Shown: one piece after another, positions 18,497 to 27,924 of the stretch
Layout of the letters: the number at the start of each line of letters is the position of its first letter
Position numbering within the stretch: position 1 is the first letter of the stretch
Origin: Inquilinus sp052113205
Lineage (GTDB): Bacteria; Pseudomonadota; Alphaproteobacteria; DSM-16000; Inquilinaceae
Assembly (NCBI RefSeq): GCF_052113205.1
Contig: NZ_JBFRCU010000036.1
Coordinates: 3,163 to 67,162 of the forward strand
Length of the DNA stretch: 64,000 bases
Direction: 5' to 3'
Notes under the pieces: generated by a model
Told to the model about the DNA's origin: nothing
Databases searched by the model: none
What the model saw: only the letters and a program-made list of their open reading frames with translations
Position numbers and translations under genes: made by a program

Positions 18497-21400
18497 TTAC
18501 TCCGCCGGGATCCGCAGCGCCTCGTCGTCACCATGGATCGGGTGCTGCAGCCGCGACACCATCTCCTTCGGCACCACCTGCCAGAACTTCGACCGCTCGA
18601 TCGGCCAGTCATGCAGGATCGAGGCGGCCCAGGCGCTCCCGGTCTCGCGCACATGCTCGGCGATCAGGGCGCGCAGCTGGTCGTCATAGTGCCGGGTCTC
18701 AATCCGCTGCCACAGCACGCTCTCCGGATTGGCGCGGCGGGCGAAGCTGCTGTCGTCGTCATAGACGAAGGCCATGCCCCCGGTCATGCCGGCAGCGAAG
18801 TTGTCGCCGACCGGGCCTAGGATCACGGCGGTGCCGCCGGTCATGTACTCGCAGCCATTCGAGCCGCAGCCCTCGACCACCACCGTGGCGCCGGAGTTGC
18901 GCACCGCGAAGCGCTCCCCCGCCTGGCCGGCGGCAAACAGCCGGCCCGCGGTGGCGCCGTACAGCACCGTGTTGCCGATGATGGTGTTCTCGTTGGTCTT
19001 CAGCACCGACGCCGCGAACGGCCGGACCACGATGGTGCCGCCGGACAAGCCCTTGCCGACATAGTCGTTGGCGTCGCCGAACACCTCGAGCTTCAGCCCC
19101 TGCACCGCCCAGGCGCCGAGCGACTGGCCGGCATTGCCGCGCAGCCGCACCGTCACATGGCCCGGCTGCAGCCCGGTCATGCCGAACTTGCGGGTGATCA
19201 TCGACGACATCCGCGTGCCCACCGCGCGGTGGGTGTTGCGGATCGAGTAGGTCAGCTGGGTCTTCTCGCCGAGCTCGAACAGCGGCCGGGCGTCGGCGAT
19301 CATCTGCGCATCCAGCGTGTCCGGCACCGGGTTGCGGCCCTCGAGCGTGCAGTACATCGCATGCTCGCCCGGGTCGGCCTTGGCCAGCAGCGGGTTGAGG
19401 TCGAGGTCGTCGAGATGGGCGGCGCCGCGGCTGACTTGGCGCAGCAGCTCCGTCCGGCCGACGATCTCGTTGATCGAGCGGTAGCCGAGCTGGGCCAGGA
19501 TCTCGCGCACCTCCTCGGCGATGAAGCTGAACAGGTTGACCACCTTCTCCGGCGTGCCGGAGAACTTGGCCCGCAGTTCCGGGTCCTGGGTGCAGACGCC
19601 GACCGGGCAGGTGTTGGAGTGGCACTGCCGGACCATGATGCAGCCCATGGCGATCAGGCTGGCGGTGCCGATGCCGAACTCCTCGGCGCCGAGGATGGCG
19701 GCGATCACCACGTCGCGCCCGGTCTTGATGCCGCCGTCGGTGCGCAGCCGGATGCGGTGGCGCAGCCGATTCAGGGTCAGCACCTGGTGCACCTCGGACA
19801 GGCCCATCTCCCACGGCACGCCCGCGAATTTCAGCGAGGTCTGGGGCGAGGCGCCGGTGCCGCCGACATGGCCGGAGATCAGGATGATGTCGGCATTGGC
19901 CTTGGCCACGCCGGCGGCGATGGTGCCGATGCCGGTGCGGCTGACCAGCTTGACCGTGACCTTGGCGTCCGGGTTGATCTGCTTCAGGTCGTAGATGAGC
20001 TGGGCCAGATCCTCGATCGAGTAGATGTCGTGGTGCGGCGGCGGGCTGATCAGCATCACGCCCGGCGTGGCGTGGCGCAGCTTGGCGATCTCCACCGTCA
20101 CCTTGAAGCCGGGCAGCTGGCCGCCTTCGCCGGGCTTGGCGCCCTGGGCGACCTTGATCTCCAGCTCACGCGCCTGGTTCAGGTACTCGGCGGTGACGCC
20201 GAAGCGGCCCGAGGCGACCTGCTTGATCGCGGAGTTCCAGTTGTCGCCGTTCTTGTCCGGCCGGAACCGGGCCGGGTCCTCGCCGCCCTCGCCGCTGTCG
20301 GACCGGGCGCCGATCCGGTTCATGGCGACGTTCAGCGTGCCATGCGCCTCCGGGCCCAGCGCGCCCAGCGACATGCCGGGAGTGATGAAGCGCTTGCGGA
20401 TCTCGGTAATGCTCTCGACCTCGTCGATCGAGACCGACTCGCGCACCGGCACGAAGTCCAGCAGGTCGCGCAGCGCCACCGGCGCCTGGTGCCGGATCAT
20501 GTCGGAATACTTGCGGTACAGCGAGTAGCTGTCGGTCGCCACCGCCTGCTGCAGCATGTGGATCATCCGCCCTTCCCAGGCGTGACGCTCCTGCCCCTGG
20601 CGATAGCGGTAGAAGCCGCCGATCGGCAGCGTGACGACGTTGCTGTTCCACGCCGCCTCATGCATCTCGATCGCCTTCATCTGAAGGCCGGCCATGCCGA
20701 GGCCGGAGATGCGGCTGGGCATGCCCGGGAAGTATTCGGCGACGAGCGAGCGCGACAGGCCGACCGCCTCGAAGTTGCAGCCGCCGCGATAGGACGAGAT
20801 CACCGAGATGCCCATCTTGGACATGATCTTCAGCAGCCCGTCATCGACCGCCTGCCGGTAGCGCTTCATGCAGGCGTCCAGCGATAGGTCGCCGAACAGG
20901 CCGCGGCGCTGCCGGTCGGCGATCGCCTCCTGCGCCAGATAGGCGTTCACCGTGGTGGCGCCGACGCCGATCAGCACCGCGAAATGGTGCACGTCGACGC
21001 ATTCCATCGATCGCACGTTCAGCGAGGTGAAGGTGCGCAGCGACTGGCGGATCAGGTGGGTGTGGACCGCGCCGGTGGCCAGGATCATCTGGATCGCCAC
21101 CCGGTCCGGCCCGACATGCTGGTCGGTCAGGACGATGTGGGTGGCGCCGCCGCGCACCGCATCCTCGGCCTCGCGGCAGACCCGGCGCAGCGCGTCGCGC
21201 AGCCCCTGCTCGCCACCCGCGCGGTCGAAGGTACAGTCGATCTCCGCCGCGGTCGCGCCCATATAGGCGCGCATCGCCTCGTATTCGGCGTTGGTCAGCA
21301 CCGGGCTGTCGAGCTGCAGCAGGTCGCACTGGCTGGCATCCTCGTCGAGGATGTTGCCCAGATTGCCCAGCCGGGTGCGCAGGCTCATCACCCGCCGCTC

Positions 21401-23062
21401 GCGCAAGCTGTCGATCGGCGGGTTGGTGACCTGGCTGAAATTCTGCCGGAAGAAATGGTGCAGCGGCCGGTTCAGGTCGGACAGGATGGCGATCGGCGTG
21501 TCGTCGCCCATCGACCCCACCGCCTCCTTCGCGTCCTCCACCATCGGGTGCAGGATCAGCTCCAGGTCTTCCATGGTGATGTTCATGGCGACCTGACGGC
21601 GGCGCAGCTCCTCGCGCGGCAGCGCCGAACCGGTGTCCTCGCCGCCGGCGCGGATCAGCCCGTCGATCACTTTGATCCGCTTGGTCCAGTCCTGGTACGG
21701 CTGCTTCGAGGCCAGAACCTGCTTGATCTCGCGGTCGTGGTACAGGCGGCCTTCCTGCAGGTCGACCGCCAGCATCTGGCCCGGGCCGAGCCGCCCCCGC
21801 TCGATGATGCGGCTGTCCTCGAGCCGGACCATGCCGGCTTCCGACCCCGCGATCAGCAGCCCGTCATTGGTGATGGTGTAGCGCATCGGCCGCAGGCCAT
21901 TGCGGTCCATGCCGCCCATCACCCAGCGGCCGTCATACATGGCCAGCGCGGCCGGGCCGTCCCAGGCCTCCATCACCGCGTTGCAGTAGCTGACGAAGGC
22001 GCGGTGCGTCGGTGGGATGTCGGCGTCGGCCGGCGTCGCCTCCGGCACCAGCATGGCCTTGACCATCGGCGCGTCGCGGCCGGCGCGGACCATCACCTCG
22101 AACACCGCGTCGAGCGCGGCCGAATCCGAGCTGCCGCCCTGGATCACCGGCTTGATGTCCTCGATCGCGTCGCCGAACACCGGGCTGGCCATGCGCGTCT
22201 CATGCGCGCGCATCCAGTTGCTGTTGCCCTTCAGCGTGTTGATCTCGCCATTGTGGGCCAGCATGCGGAAGGGCTGGGCCAGGCGCCAGGTCGGGAAGGT
22301 GTTGGTCGAATAGCGCTGGTGGTAGATCGCGAAGTTGGAGACGAAGCGCTCGTCCAGCAGGTCCGGGTAGAAGGCGGTCAGCTGCGCCGCCAGGAACATG
22401 CCCTTGTAGATGATCGACCGGCAGGACAGCGAGCACAGGTAGAAATCGGCAATCCCTGCCGCCTGCGCCGCCTTCTCGATCCGCCGCCGGATGACGTAGA
22501 GGTCGCGCTCGAACTGCTCCTCCGGCACCCCTTTGGGGTTGGCGATCATGATCTGTTCGATCTCCGGCCGGGCGGCGTTCGCCTTCTCGCCGATGATCGC
22601 CACGTCGATCGGCACCTGGCGCCAGCCGTAGATGTAGTAGCCGAAGCTGAGGATCTCGCCCTCGACCAGGCAGCGGCACTTCTCCTGCGCCTCCAGGTCG
22701 GTGCGCGGCAGGAAGGCCTGGCCGACCGCGATCAGGCCGGGCTGCGGCCGGTGGCCGACGCGCTCGACATGCTCGTGGAAGAACTGCTGCGGGATCTGGA
22801 CATGGATGCCGGCGCCGTCGCCGGTCTTGCCGTCGGCGTCGACCGCGCCGCGGTGCCACACCGCCTTCAGCGCGTCGATGCCGGCCTGCACCACCTCGCG
22901 CCGCGGCTTGCCGTCGAGCGTGGCGATGAAGCCGACGCCGCAGGCGTCATGCTCCTCGGCCGGGTCGTAGGCATGGGCCTCGATCAGCCGGGCGACATTG
23001 GCGTCATATTCCTGGACGAAGCGCTCGCCGGCAGACATCGGGCTCTTCTCGGACTGGCTCAT
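18497..23062 (-). CDS. gltB: Glutamate synthase (NADPH) large subunit
   Basis: The alpha subunit of GOGAT, 1521 residues, converts 2-oxoglutarate and glutamine to glutamate. Cys41 in HDACGVGFIA should become the mature N-terminal nucleophile of the glutaminase domain after removal of a 40-residue propeptide. The central and FMN-binding synthase domains follow (DIYSIEDLAQLIYDLKQINP, SGHVGGTGASP), then the 3Fe-4S cluster region CHSNTCPVGVCTQDP, and a C-terminal GXGXG-type beta-helix (GGTAVILGPVGDNFAAGM). It lies 16 bases downstream of gltD and is cotranscribed with it. Confidence 0.98.
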   Translation of the reverse strand: MSQSEKSPMSAGERFVQEYDANVARLIEAHAYDPAEEHDACGVGFIATLDGKPRREVVQAGIDALKAVWHRGAVDADGKTGDGAGIHVQIPQQFFHEHVERVGHRPQPGLIAVGQAFLPRTDLEAQEKCRCLVEGEILSFGYYIYGWRQVPIDVAIIGEKANAARPEIEQIMIANPKGVPEEQFERDLYVIRRRIEKAAQAAGIADFYLCSLSCRSIIYKGMFLAAQLTAFYPDLLDERFVSNFAIYHQRYSTNTFPTWRLAQPFRMLAHNGEINTLKGNSNWMRAHETRMASPVFGDAIEDIKPVIQGGSSDSAALDAVFEVMVRAGRDAPMVKAMLVPEATPADADIPPTHRAFVSYCNAVMEAWDGPAALAMYDGRWVMGGMDRNGLRPMRYTITNDGLLIAGSEAGMVRLEDSRIIERGRLGPGQMLAVDLQEGRLYHDREIKQVLASKQPYQDWTKRIKVIDGLIRAGGEDTGSALPREELRRRQVAMNITMEDLELILHPMVEDAKEAVGSMGDDTPIAILSDLNRPLHHFFRQNFSQVTNPPIDSLRERRVMSLRTRLGNLGNILDEDASQCDLLQLDSPVLTNAEYEAMRAYMGATAAEIDCTFDRAGGEQGLRDALRRVCREAEDAVRGGATHIVLTDQHVGPDRVAIQMILATGAVHTHLIRQSLRTFTSLNVRSMECVDVHHFAVLIGVGATTVNAYLAQEAIADRQRRGLFGDLSLDACMKRYRQAVDDGLLKIMSKMGISVISSYRGGCNFEAVGLSRSLVAEYFPGMPSRISGLGMAGLQMKAIEMHEAAWNSNVVTLPIGGFYRYRQGQERHAWEGRMIHMLQQAVATDSYSLYRKYSDMIRHQAPVALRDLLDFVPVRESVSIDEVESITEIRKRFITPGMSLGALGPEAHGTLNVAMNRIGARSDSGEGGEDPARFRPDKNGDNWNSAIKQVASGRFGVTAEYLNQARELEIKVAQGAKPGEGGQLPGFKVTVEIAKLRHATPGVMLISPPPHHDIYSIEDLAQLIYDLKQINPDAKVTVKLVSRTGIGTIAAGVAKANADIILISGHVGGTGASPQTSLKFAGVPWEMGLSEVHQVLTLNRLRHRIRLRTDGGIKTGRDVVIAAILGAEEFGIGTASLIAMGCIMVRQCHSNTCPVGVCTQDPELRAKFSGTPEKVVNLFSFIAEEVREILAQLGYRSINEIVGRTELLRQVSRGAAHLDDLDLNPLLAKADPGEHAMYCTLEGRNPVPDTLDAQMIADARPLFELGEKTQLTYSIRNTHRAVGTRMSSMITRKFGMTGLQPGHVTVRLRGNAGQSLGAWAVQGLKLEVFGDANDYVGKGLSGGTIVVRPFAASVLKTNENTIIGNTVLYGATAGRLFAAGQAGERFAVRNSGATVVVEGCGSNGCEYMTGGTAVILGPVGDNFAAGMTGGMAFVYDDDSSFARRANPESVLWQRIETRHYDDQLRALIAEHVRETGSAWAASILHDWPIERSKFWQVVPKEMVSRLQHPIHGDDEALRIPAE

Positions 23063-23078
23063 GGCTGGCTCCCCGCGC

Positions 23079-24524
23079 TTATTCCGCCGCGACCGCCGGA
23101 ACGGCGGCCTTGGCGGCGAGGTGGCTGTGGATCGCGGCGGCGGCGTCGCGGCCGTCGCGGATGGCCCAGACGACGAGGCTGGCGCCGCGCACGATGTCGC
23201 CGGCGGCGAAGATGCCGTCGACCGCGGTCATCATGGTCTTGTGGTCGACCCGGACAGTGCCCCACTTGGTCACTGGCAGGCCCGGCGCGTCGAACAGGGT
23301 CGGCAGGTCCTCGGGGTCGAAGCCCAGCGCCTTGACCACCAGATCGGCCTCGATGGTGTGGGCCGACCCTTCGATCACCATCGGGCTCTGGCGGCCGGTG
23401 GCGTCGGCGACGCCGAGATGGATCGAATGGGCGCGCACGCCGGTGACGGCGGCATCGCCGAGAAACGCCTCCGGCGCCGCCTGCCAGACGAACTCCACGC
23501 CCTCCTCCTCGGCGTTGTGCACCTCGCGCTGGCTGCCCGGCATGTTGGCGCGGTTGCGGCGGTACAGGCACTTCACCGAGACGGCGCCCTGGCGCACGGC
23601 GGTGCGGACGCAGTCCATCGCCGTGTCGCCGCCGCCGATCACCACCACCCGCTTGCCGGCGGCGTTCAGCGTGCCGTCGGCGAATTCCGGCACGTCGTCG
23701 CCGAGGCCGGTGCGGTTCGAGGCGGTGAGGTAATCGAGCGCGGCGACGATGCCCTTGAGGCCGGAGCCCGGGGCCTGGAAGTCGCGCGCCTTGTACACGC
23801 CGGTGGCGATCAGCACCGCGTCATGGCGCGACCGCAACTCCTGCAGCGTGGCGTCGCGGCCGACCTCGAAGTTCAGGTGCAGGGTGATGCCGGCATCGGC
23901 CAGCCACTGCGCCCGGCGGGCGACGACCTCCTTCTCCAGCTTGAAGCTGGGGATGCCGTAGATCAGCAGCCCGCCGACCCGGTCGTAGCGGTCGTAGAGA
24001 TGGACCTGGTAGCCGAGCCGGCGCAGCTGCTCGGCGGCGGCGATGCCGGCCGGGCCGGCGCCGATGATGCCGACGGATTGGCTGAGCTCGCGCAGCGGCG
24101 TGGGCGGCTTGACCCAGCCCTCGGCCCAGGCGGTGTCGGTGATGTACTTCTCGATCGAGCCGATGGTGACGGCGCCGTGGCCGGACTGCTCGATCACGCA
24201 GTTGCCCTCGCACAGCCGGTCCTGCGGGCAGATCCGGCCGCAGATCTCGGGCATCGAGTTGGTGGAAGAGGCGATCTCGTACGCCTCCTCCAGCCGGCCC
24301 TCGGCGGTCAGCTTCAGCCAGTCCGGGATGTTGTTGTGCAGCGGGCAATGCACTTGGCAGAACGGCACGCCGCATTGCGAACAGCGCGACGACTGCTCCT
24401 CGGCCTTCTGCCGGACATAGGGGCCGTAGACCTCGAGCCAGTCGTGGCGGCGAGTCTCGGCAGCGCGCTTCGACGGCATCTCGCCGGCGGTCTTCACGAA
24501 CTGCAGCATCTTCGTCGTCGCCAT
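23079..24524 (-). CDS. gltD: Glutamate synthase (NADPH) small subunit
   Basis: The 481-residue beta subunit passes electrons from NADPH through FAD and 4Fe-4S clusters to GltB. The N-terminal cysteines appear as CSQCGVPFCQVHCPLHNNIP, with a second set in CGRICPQDRLCEGNC. The FAD Rossmann motif is GIIGAGPAGIAAAEQL, and the NADPH motif VIGGGDTAMDC. It is the first gene of the unit; gltB follows 16 bases later. This gltD-gltB order is the one I recall from Azospirillum and differs from E. coli. The upstream region is AT-rich with a dyad at 24619-24648. Confidence 0.97.
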   Translation of the reverse strand: MATTKMLQFVKTAGEMPSKRAAETRRHDWLEVYGPYVRQKAEEQSSRCSQCGVPFCQVHCPLHNNIPDWLKLTAEGRLEEAYEIASSTNSMPEICGRICPQDRLCEGNCVIEQSGHGAVTIGSIEKYITDTAWAEGWVKPPTPLRELSQSVGIIGAGPAGIAAAEQLRRLGYQVHLYDRYDRVGGLLIYGIPSFKLEKEVVARRAQWLADAGITLHLNFEVGRDATLQELRSRHDAVLIATGVYKARDFQAPGSGLKGIVAALDYLTASNRTGLGDDVPEFADGTLNAAGKRVVVIGGGDTAMDCVRTAVRQGAVSVKCLYRRNRANMPGSQREVHNAEEEGVEFVWQAAPEAFLGDAAVTGVRAHSIHLGVADATGRQSPMVIEGSAHTIEADLVVKALGFDPEDLPTLFDAPGLPVTKWGTVRVDHKTMMTAVDGIFAAGDIVRGASLVVWAIRDGRDAAAAIHSHLAAKAAVPAVAAE

Positions 24525-24865
24525 GGGCGGCCCCTCGTCACACGGAGTCGAACAGCCCGCAGCGATGGGGCCGAGGCGACATTTACGGAATTCGGAAATC
24601 CATGGCGAGCAGTTTTTTGCAATTAGGTCACCTTTGTTGACTAATTGCGCGTTGTTAAGAGCCGTTCGCAGCTAGAGAGGCGTTTCGGCATGATTGTTTC
24701 AAGGAAATTAGGACCGATTCGGTATTATCGGAGAATCATGTTGATAAATTGCCTTCGCGAATGTCGCTTGTTCCGAAGGAATGGAAGGAGAAGTGCTCCC
24801 TTGGCGGGAGAGGTCGGACGTCCGCAGGACGGCCCGGTGAGGGTTGGTCCCGACCTCGACAAAAT
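24525..24865. other. AT-rich intergenic region upstream of gltD, with a dyad
   Basis: No gene is supported here. Bases 24595-24780 are markedly AT-richer than the surroundings. GCAATTAG (24619-24626) and CTAATTGC (24641-24648) form a perfect 8-bp inverted repeat with a 14-base spacer, about 95-125 bases before gltD, a plausible operator. No sigma-54 TGGCAC-N5-TTGC element was found. GC-rich repeat-like sequence begins near 24795. Confidence 0.5.
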
Positions 24866-25018
24866 CCCCTCACCCGGAGGCGCAAGCGCCTCCGGCCTCT
24901 CCCGTAAACGGGAGAGGGAAAACCGTCCGAGACTCGTAGGTTGGGTTCGCGGCAAGCGAACCCAACAGGCCATGGCGCGGCGGCGAGATGTTGGGTTCGA
25001 AGGCGAACCCAACCTACG
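24866..25018. repeat. Composite palindromic intergenic repeat, copy 1
   Basis: Two modules. Module A (24866-24920) holds GGAGGCGCAAGCGCCTCC and CTCTCCCGTAAACGGGAGAG hairpins. Module B (24935-25018) holds two hairpins built on TTGGGTTCG/CGAACCCAA, framed by CGTAGGTTGGGTTCGC and its exact complement at 25003-25018. The same A-B order recurs at 63471-63627. It ends 20 bases from the stop of the 25039 gene. Confidence 0.85.
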
Positions 25019-25038
25019 CGGTCGCGCCGCACCAGCGC

Positions 25039-25695
25039 TCAGCTGCTGTCCGGTTTCGGCGGCTTGGACAGGGGCCGGCCGGCGGAGGACTCGTCCGGCG
25101 CCAGGGGCCAATCCTCTGCAGGCTCGCGATCGGCGAGGCCGTCATCGGCCGTCGCCTCAACGCCATCGTCGCAGCCCTGCGGCTGCCGGATCGGGTGCGG
25201 CGGGCGGCCGATCTTGCGGCACACCGCCTGCAGGAACTCCTCCGGCGACAGCGTGTCGATCTGCACGTCCAGGATCTCGTCCTCGACCAGCCTCTCCCGC
25301 ACCAGCTTCCGCACGCGCTCGATGTCGTCGGCGTCGTCGGGCCGCGTCACCGCCTGGACCACCGCCTCCGCGGCCTGCTCCCGGCGCTGCCGCCGGCGCT
25401 CCTGCTCGCCCGATGCCTTGCGCTTTTCCCGGCGCATCAGATAGTCGGTGCGGATCCGCTCGGTCATCGCCAGCGACAGCCGCACCGACCGGGACAGCCG
25501 CGACTGCGTCAGCCCGAAATCCGGCGTGTCCCGCCCCGCGGGCGTCCTGTCCTGCTGCCGCTCGATCATCCGCTTGGTGCGCAGGTCGGACTGGACCAGC
25601 TCGCGCAACGCATCCAGCGCCCATCCCGTCCAATGCATGTCGGAATCGGTCGGCTTGATCTCGTCGGTCTGCGCCATGCTCATAGAACGTATCAT
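25039..25695 (-). CDS. Hypothetical arginine-rich helical protein
   Basis: I do not recognise this 218-residue protein. It has no signal peptide or membrane segment. It is predicted largely helical and highly charged, with a basic stretch MRREKRKASGEQERRRQRRE near the middle, an acidic stretch RPDDADDIERV, and a Pro/Asp-rich tail. A block FLQAVCRKIGRPPHP recalls ALCRRWGFPPEVE in the partial gene at 63628, and both genes end beside the same composite repeat. In-frame ATGs at 25695, 25683 and 25677 are possible starts; none has a clear ribosome-binding site. It may bind nucleic acid, but that is only a composition-based guess. Confidence 0.65.
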   Translation of the reverse strand: MIRSMSMAQTDEIKPTDSDMHWTGWALDALRELVQSDLRTKRMIERQQDRTPAGRDTPDFGLTQSRLSRSVRLSLAMTERIRTDYLMRREKRKASGEQERRRQRREQAAEAVVQAVTRPDDADDIERVRKLVRERLVEDEILDVQIDTLSPEEFLQAVCRKIGRPPHPIRQPQGCDDGVEATADDGLADREPAEDWPLAPDESSAGRPLSKPPKPDSS

Positions 25696-25797
25696 GAACG
25701 ACAGCAGCCGGTAATACTACTGCAATTGGCATTTCCGGCCTTGACCTCAAGCCGGCTTGAACCTTTAGCAGGGTAGCTCCTTCATCCGGAGCCGAAC

Positions 25798-26106
25798 ATG
25801 ACCAAACCCTATGTCTCGATCAGCGTGATCACGCCGAAGCCCGACCGGTTCGACGAGTTCATGGAGCTGCAGCTGGCCCAGCAGAACCGAGTCCGCGGCC
25901 AGGTCCAGGGGCTGCGTGGCGGTCGGCTGTTCCGGTCGCTCGACGGCCGCAGCGTCGTGCTGGTGACCGCCTTCGAGACCGTCGAGGACGCCCAGCGCTT
26001 CCGCCAGGACCCGCGCTTCACCGAGCACATCGCGCGGGTGCAGCCGCTGCTCGAAAGCGCCGTGCCGGGCGGCTACGAGACGGCCTACGAGATCGGGGAG
26101 ATCTGA
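25798..26106 (+). CDS. Antibiotic biosynthesis monooxygenase (ABM)-domain protein
   Basis: A 102-residue ferredoxin-like alpha+beta barrel protein of the ABM/DUF-type family. YVSISVITPKPDRFDEFMEL opens the fold and SLDGRSVVLVTAFETVEDAQ covers the central strands. Such proteins are cofactor-free monooxygenases, heme-degrading enzymes or of unknown role. Heme-oxygenase (IsdG) residues are not apparent. It is a single-gene unit starting at the ATG at 25798 and is followed by a dispersed palindromic repeat. Confidence 0.8.
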   Translation: MTKPYVSISVITPKPDRFDEFMELQLAQQNRVRGQVQGLRGGRLFRSLDGRSVVLVTAFETVEDAQRFRQDPRFTEHIARVQPLLESAVPGGYETAYEIGEI

Positions 26107-26133
26107 CCCTCAGACGGCCGACCCCTCCCGGAT

Positions 26134-26219
26134 CGTCATTGCGAGCGCAGCGAAGCAATCCAGGGCCGCTCGCACCGGCCCCTGGATTGCTTCGTCGGCT
26201 TCGCCTCCTCGCAATGACG
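26134..26219. repeat. Dispersed palindromic repeat (TCATTGCGAG type)
   Basis: CGTCATTGCGAG at the left end is mirrored by CTCGCAATGACG at the right end, and GAAGCAATCCAGG by CCTGGATTGCTTC inside. The whole 86 bases can fold into one long imperfect hairpin. The type is widespread between genes in high-GC Proteobacteria and shares the CCAGG/CCTGGATTG core with the repeats at 30322, 31924 and 42688. Confidence 0.8.
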
Positions 26220-26318
26220 GTTGGGGGCGGCCGACGGCTTACCAAGAGGTCATTGGACACTGCCCCCAACCCGGGCCTAACCGCTCGGGGCCGGTTCCAT
26301 TGCCCTCCGTCGAACCCG

Positions 26319-27857
26319 ATGTCGATCGCGCTCAGCGCCCCGCTCCGCCGTTCCGACGGCGAGACCCGCGACCTCCTGCTGCTGCTGGCGGCGCATGTCG
26401 TGCTGTGGACCGCGTTCTGCCTGCTGTACCTGGCGCCGTCGGACCTGCAGAACGACATGACGGAGGCGTTCTCCTGGGCGCAGGAGATGCCGCTCGGCAC
26501 CTACAAGCACCCGCCCTTCTACGCCTGGGTGGTGCATGGCTGGTTCAGCCTGTTCCCGACCGCCGAATGGGCCTTCTACCTGCTGTCCACGGTCAATGCC
26601 GCGATCGGCCTGGCCGCGGTCTGGGCCATTGCCGGCCGGTACCTGTCCGGCCCGGCGCGGCTGGCCGCGGTGCTGCTGCTGGAGGCCCTGCCCTTCGTCA
26701 CGGTCCAGTCGCTGAACTTCAACGCCAATTCGGTGCTGCTGTCGCTGTGGCCGCTGGTGATGCTGCTGTTCCTGCGCGCCTTCGACCGGCGCGACCTGGC
26801 CAGCGCCGTCCTGCTGGGCCTGGCGGCGGCCGCGGCGATGCTGTCGAAATACTACAGCGGCATCATCCTGGCCTGCTGCGTGGCCGCGGCGCTGGCCCAT
26901 CCCGACCGTCGCCGCTTCTTCGCCAGCGCCGCCCCCTATGTCGCGATCGCCGTGTTCGCCGCGGCGATGACGCCGCATGTGCTGTGGCACCTGCACGCGG
27001 CTATCGGCCCGCTGCAATACATGGCCAGCAAGAGCCATTCCGACATGCTCAGGATCCTCGGCAAGGCCGGGATCTTCGTCGCCGGCTGCGTCGCCCTGCA
27101 CACGCTGCTCGGAACGGCCCTGGCCTGGCTGTGGCGGCGCGGTCGGACGATGCCGACGGAGGACCGGCCCGCCGTTTCATCCACGGGCGACCGCCGGTCG
27201 CTGGCGATCTTCGCCCTCGGCCCGTTCCTGCTCACCGTTGCGATCGCGCTGGCCTTCAAGGTGAAGATCGTCACCCAGTTCGCCATTCCGATCTTCAGCC
27301 TGTCGCCGCTGGCCGCGATCGTCTGGCTGCGGCTGGCGATCGACCGGGCGGCGTTGCACCGGCTGGTGCTGGCGGCCGGCATCGGCGGGCTGCTGCTGCT
27401 GTCGGCGGCGCCGTTCGCCGGCGCCTGGACCCTGCGGCACGACATCGAGCATGCGGCCGAGCCGCGGCGGCTGGTGGCCGAACGGGTGACGGCGCTGTGG
27501 CGCCAGCAGGTCGGCACGAAGCTGGCGATCGTCGCCGGCAGCGAGAGCTATGCCCTGGGCGCCACCTTCTACAGCCCGGACCACCCGACCGACTTCACCG
27601 CCTTCGCCCCGGCCTACGCGCCCTGGATCGATGCCGACAGGCTGCGCCGCGGCGGCCTGGCGGTGATCTGCCTGAAGGACGACGCGTGGTGCCTGGGCGA
27701 GGCGGCGAAGTACCAGGGGCTCGACACCTCGCGCACCGAGTTCAGCGTCGCCAAGCGGCTGCGTGGCGTGATCGGGCAAGCCTTCGATTTCGTCGTCGTC
27801 TTCGTCAAGCCGGGCCAGACCCTGCCGACCGAGCCCATCCGGCTGCGTCCGTTCTGA
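26319..27857 (+). CDS. Membrane glycosyltransferase, GT39/ArnT-like
   Basis: A 512-residue polytopic membrane protein with about ten to twelve hydrophobic segments. After the first membrane helix the loop holds QNDMTEAFSWAQ and KHPPFYAWVVH, the Asp/Glu-containing first periplasmic loop of GT-C enzymes that use polyprenyl-phosphate sugars. SKYYSG and the soluble C-terminal region (about 380-512) also fit the PMT_2 family. It probably adds a sugar to lipid A or another envelope glycan. The ATG at 26319 starts directly before the first membrane segment. No LPS genes flank it. Confidence 0.82.
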   Translation: MSIALSAPLRRSDGETRDLLLLLAAHVVLWTAFCLLYLAPSDLQNDMTEAFSWAQEMPLGTYKHPPFYAWVVHGWFSLFPTAEWAFYLLSTVNAAIGLAAVWAIAGRYLSGPARLAAVLLLEALPFVTVQSLNFNANSVLLSLWPLVMLLFLRAFDRRDLASAVLLGLAAAAAMLSKYYSGIILACCVAAALAHPDRRRFFASAAPYVAIAVFAAAMTPHVLWHLHAAIGPLQYMASKSHSDMLRILGKAGIFVAGCVALHTLLGTALAWLWRRGRTMPTEDRPAVSSTGDRRSLAIFALGPFLLTVAIALAFKVKIVTQFAIPIFSLSPLAAIVWLRLAIDRAALHRLVLAAGIGGLLLLSAAPFAGAWTLRHDIEHAAEPRRLVAERVTALWRQQVGTKLAIVAGSESYALGATFYSPDHPTDFTAFAPAYAPWIDADRLRRGGLAVICLKDDAWCLGEAAKYQGLDTSRTEFSVAKRLRGVIGQAFDFVVVFVKPGQTLPTEPIRLRPF

Positions 27858-27924
27858 TCGCCCCCGGGGTGCGCCCCACCAAGACTCGGGCTAGGGTGGC
27901 GGCACAATCCAAGGGAGCGAACGC

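Noticed and set aside
20984..23335. 783-codon plus-strand open frame opposite gltB
   Set aside because: Shadow of the gltB/gltD coding strand; no motif or start signal.
24525..24700. Sigma-54 promoter for gltD
   Set aside because: No TGGCAC-N5-TTGC pattern was found on the gltD strand.
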